This document shows positions 6,095-7,178 of a stretch of DNA of 7,178 nucleotides, piece after piece. Numbering within the stretch: the stretch's first letter is position 1; every line of letters starts with the position of its first letter. Origin of the DNA: Gammaproteobacteria bacterium. GTDB taxonomy: Bacteria > Pseudomonadota > Gammaproteobacteria > J044. The notes under the pieces are model-generated. The model worked only from the letters and a program-made list of their open reading frames with translations. It did not search any database and had not been told where the DNA came from. The position numbers and the translations under genes were made by a program. The DNA lies in the NCBI GenBank assembly GCA_003696465.1, contig RFHG01000317.1:1-7178 (forward strand). Reading direction: 5' to 3'.

Positions 6095-7178
6095 CCATCC
6101 CCGCCCGCGAGTTTGCCCGCCGCCGCCGCCAGCTGATGCGCATGATGGGGCAGGATTCGATTGCCATCCTTCCCGCTGCCCGGCCCAGGCGGCGCAACCG
6201 GGATGTGGAGTATCCCTTCCGCCAGGACAGCGATTTTCTCTATCTCACCGGCTTCCCCGAGCCGGAGGCGGTCATGGTGCTGATTCCCGGCCGGCGCCAG
6301 GGGCAATTCCTGCTGTTCTGCCGCGAGAAGGATCCGCAGCAGGAGACCTGGCATGGCCGCCGTGCCGGGCTGGAGGGCGCCGTGGAACAGTACGGTGCCG
6401 ATGACGCCTTCCCCATCGGCGACATCGACGACATCCTGCCGGGCCTGCTCGAGGACCGCGAGCGGGTCTACTACACCATGGGCTGCGACAAGGAGTTCGA
6501 CAACCGCCTGATGGGATGGATCAACCAGATCCGCAGCCAGACCCGCAGTGGCGCCCAGCCCCCGCACGAGTTCGTCACCCTGGCCTGGCTGGTGCACGAG
6601 ATGCGCCTGTACAAGTCGGCAGCCGAAATCCGGGCCATGAAGAAGGCCGCCAGCGTGTCCATGGAGGCCCACCGGCGAGCCATGCGCGCCTGCCGCCCGG
6701 GCATGCACGAATACGAGATCGAGGCCGAGCTGCTGCACGAGTTCCGCCGCAATGCCATGGAGCCGGCCTATCCCTCCATCGTCGGCGGGGGCGAGAACGG
6801 CTGCATCCTGCACTATGTCGACAACTGCGCCCCGCTGGCCGATGGCGACCTCCTGCTGATCGATGCCGGCGCGGAGTATCTGGGCTATGCCAGCGACATC
6901 ACCCGCACCTTCCCGGTCAACGGCCGTTTCAGCAAGGAGCAGCGGGCGCTGTACGACCTGGTGCTCAAGGCGCAGCAGGCCGCCATCCGCAAGGTAAAGC
7001 CCGGCAACCACTGGAACGATCCGCACATGGCGGCGGTACGCACCCTGACGAAAGGGCTGGTGGAGCTCGGCCTGCTCAAGGGGCGCCCGGCCGACCTGGT
7101 CAAGAGCGGCGCCTACCGCCAGTTCTACATGCACCGCACCGGGCACTGGCTGGGGCTGGATGTGCACGATGTCGGCGA
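6091..7178 (+). CDS. pepP: Xaa-Pro aminopeptidase P, 3'-truncated by the window
   Basis: The first 362 codons of an M24-family metallopeptidase that removes an N-terminal residue preceding proline; cytoplasmic, di-manganese enzyme. The N-terminal creatinase-like domain shows TIPAREFARRRRQL (2-15; compare E. coli EISRQEFQRRRQAL) and EYPFRQDSDFLYLTGFPEPEA (40-60). The catalytic pita-bread domain has GENGCILHY (H241), LLIDAG (metal ligand D258), ASDITRTFPVNG (metal ligand D269) and MHRTGHWLGLDVHDVG (H348, metal ligand H352, H359). The two glutamate ligands lie in the missing C-terminus; about 75-80 residues should remain beyond the edge if the length is like E. coli PepP. I chose ATG 6091 from homology, with AGGGAG (6074-6079) eleven bases upstream. 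ATG 6025 would add 22 Arg/Pro-rich residues not seen in E. coli PepP. Confidence 0.95.
   Translation, partial: MTIPAREFARRRRQLMRMMGQDSIAILPAARPRRRNRDVEYPFRQDSDFLYLTGFPEPEAVMVLIPGRRQGQFLLFCREKDPQQETWHGRRAGLEGAVEQYGADDAFPIGDIDDILPGLLEDRERVYYTMGCDKEFDNRLMGWINQIRSQTRSGAQPPHEFVTLAWLVHEMRLYKSAAEIRAMKKAASVSMEAHRRAMRACRPGMHEYEIEAELLHEFRRNAMEPAYPSIVGGGENGCILHYVDNCAPLADGDLLLIDAGAEYLGYASDITRTFPVNGRFSKEQRALYDLVLKAQQAAIRKVKPGNHWNDPHMAAVRTLTKGLVELGLLKGRPADLVKSGAYRQFYMHRTGHWLGLDVHDVG

Noticed and set aside
4354..7167. A 937-codon open frame on the minus strand, antisense to pepP and ygfB and running into polX out of frame
   Set aside because: It covers three confidently identified genes in the wrong frame, shows no domain or motif, and has the His/Gln/Ala/Gly-rich composition typical of antisense frames in GC-rich genes.

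Overview
The window suggests a GC-rich gammaproteobacterium. The evidence is the gene set ygfB-pepP divergent from zapA-ssrS (6S RNA), the YheS-type ABC-F protein, and a small TIGR02449-type coiled-coil gene in front of zapA. A PHP-domain PolX sits inside this cluster. PolX is not usual in enterobacteria, so I lean towards a purple-sulfur or sulfur-oxidiser type lineage (Chromatiales-like), but only as inference.

Left block, + strand (2-2660): the 3' end of purK, an RsmC-like small-domain methyltransferase, and yheS. Stops and starts overlap (TGATG, then ATGA), so the three genes look like one translationally coupled operon.

Middle block, - strand, read from 5369 down to 2661: polX, a TIGR02449-type coiled-coil gene, zapA (4-base overlap with the preceding gene), then the 6S RNA gene ssrS with its own TATAAT promoter and a Rho-independent terminator. 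The terminator abuts the convergent end of yheS. The otherwise gene-free stretch 2661-2989 is almost fully explained by the 6S promoter, RNA and terminator.

Right block, + strand (5401-7178): ygfB (UPF0149), an apparently unannotated 33-codon ORF with a near-perfect Shine-Dalgarno, and pepP, which is cut by the window end. The small ORF overlaps pepP by ATGA. In related bacteria this run continues into the ubiH/ubiI ubiquinone hydroxylase genes.

No transposon, CRISPR array, tRNA or phage gene was seen. The most interesting items are the Cys-containing small ORF coupled to pepP, the 6S RNA with its predicted pRNA start, a promoter that would make the TIGR02449-type mRNA nearly leaderless, and polX placed inside a widely conserved division/6S neighbourhood.
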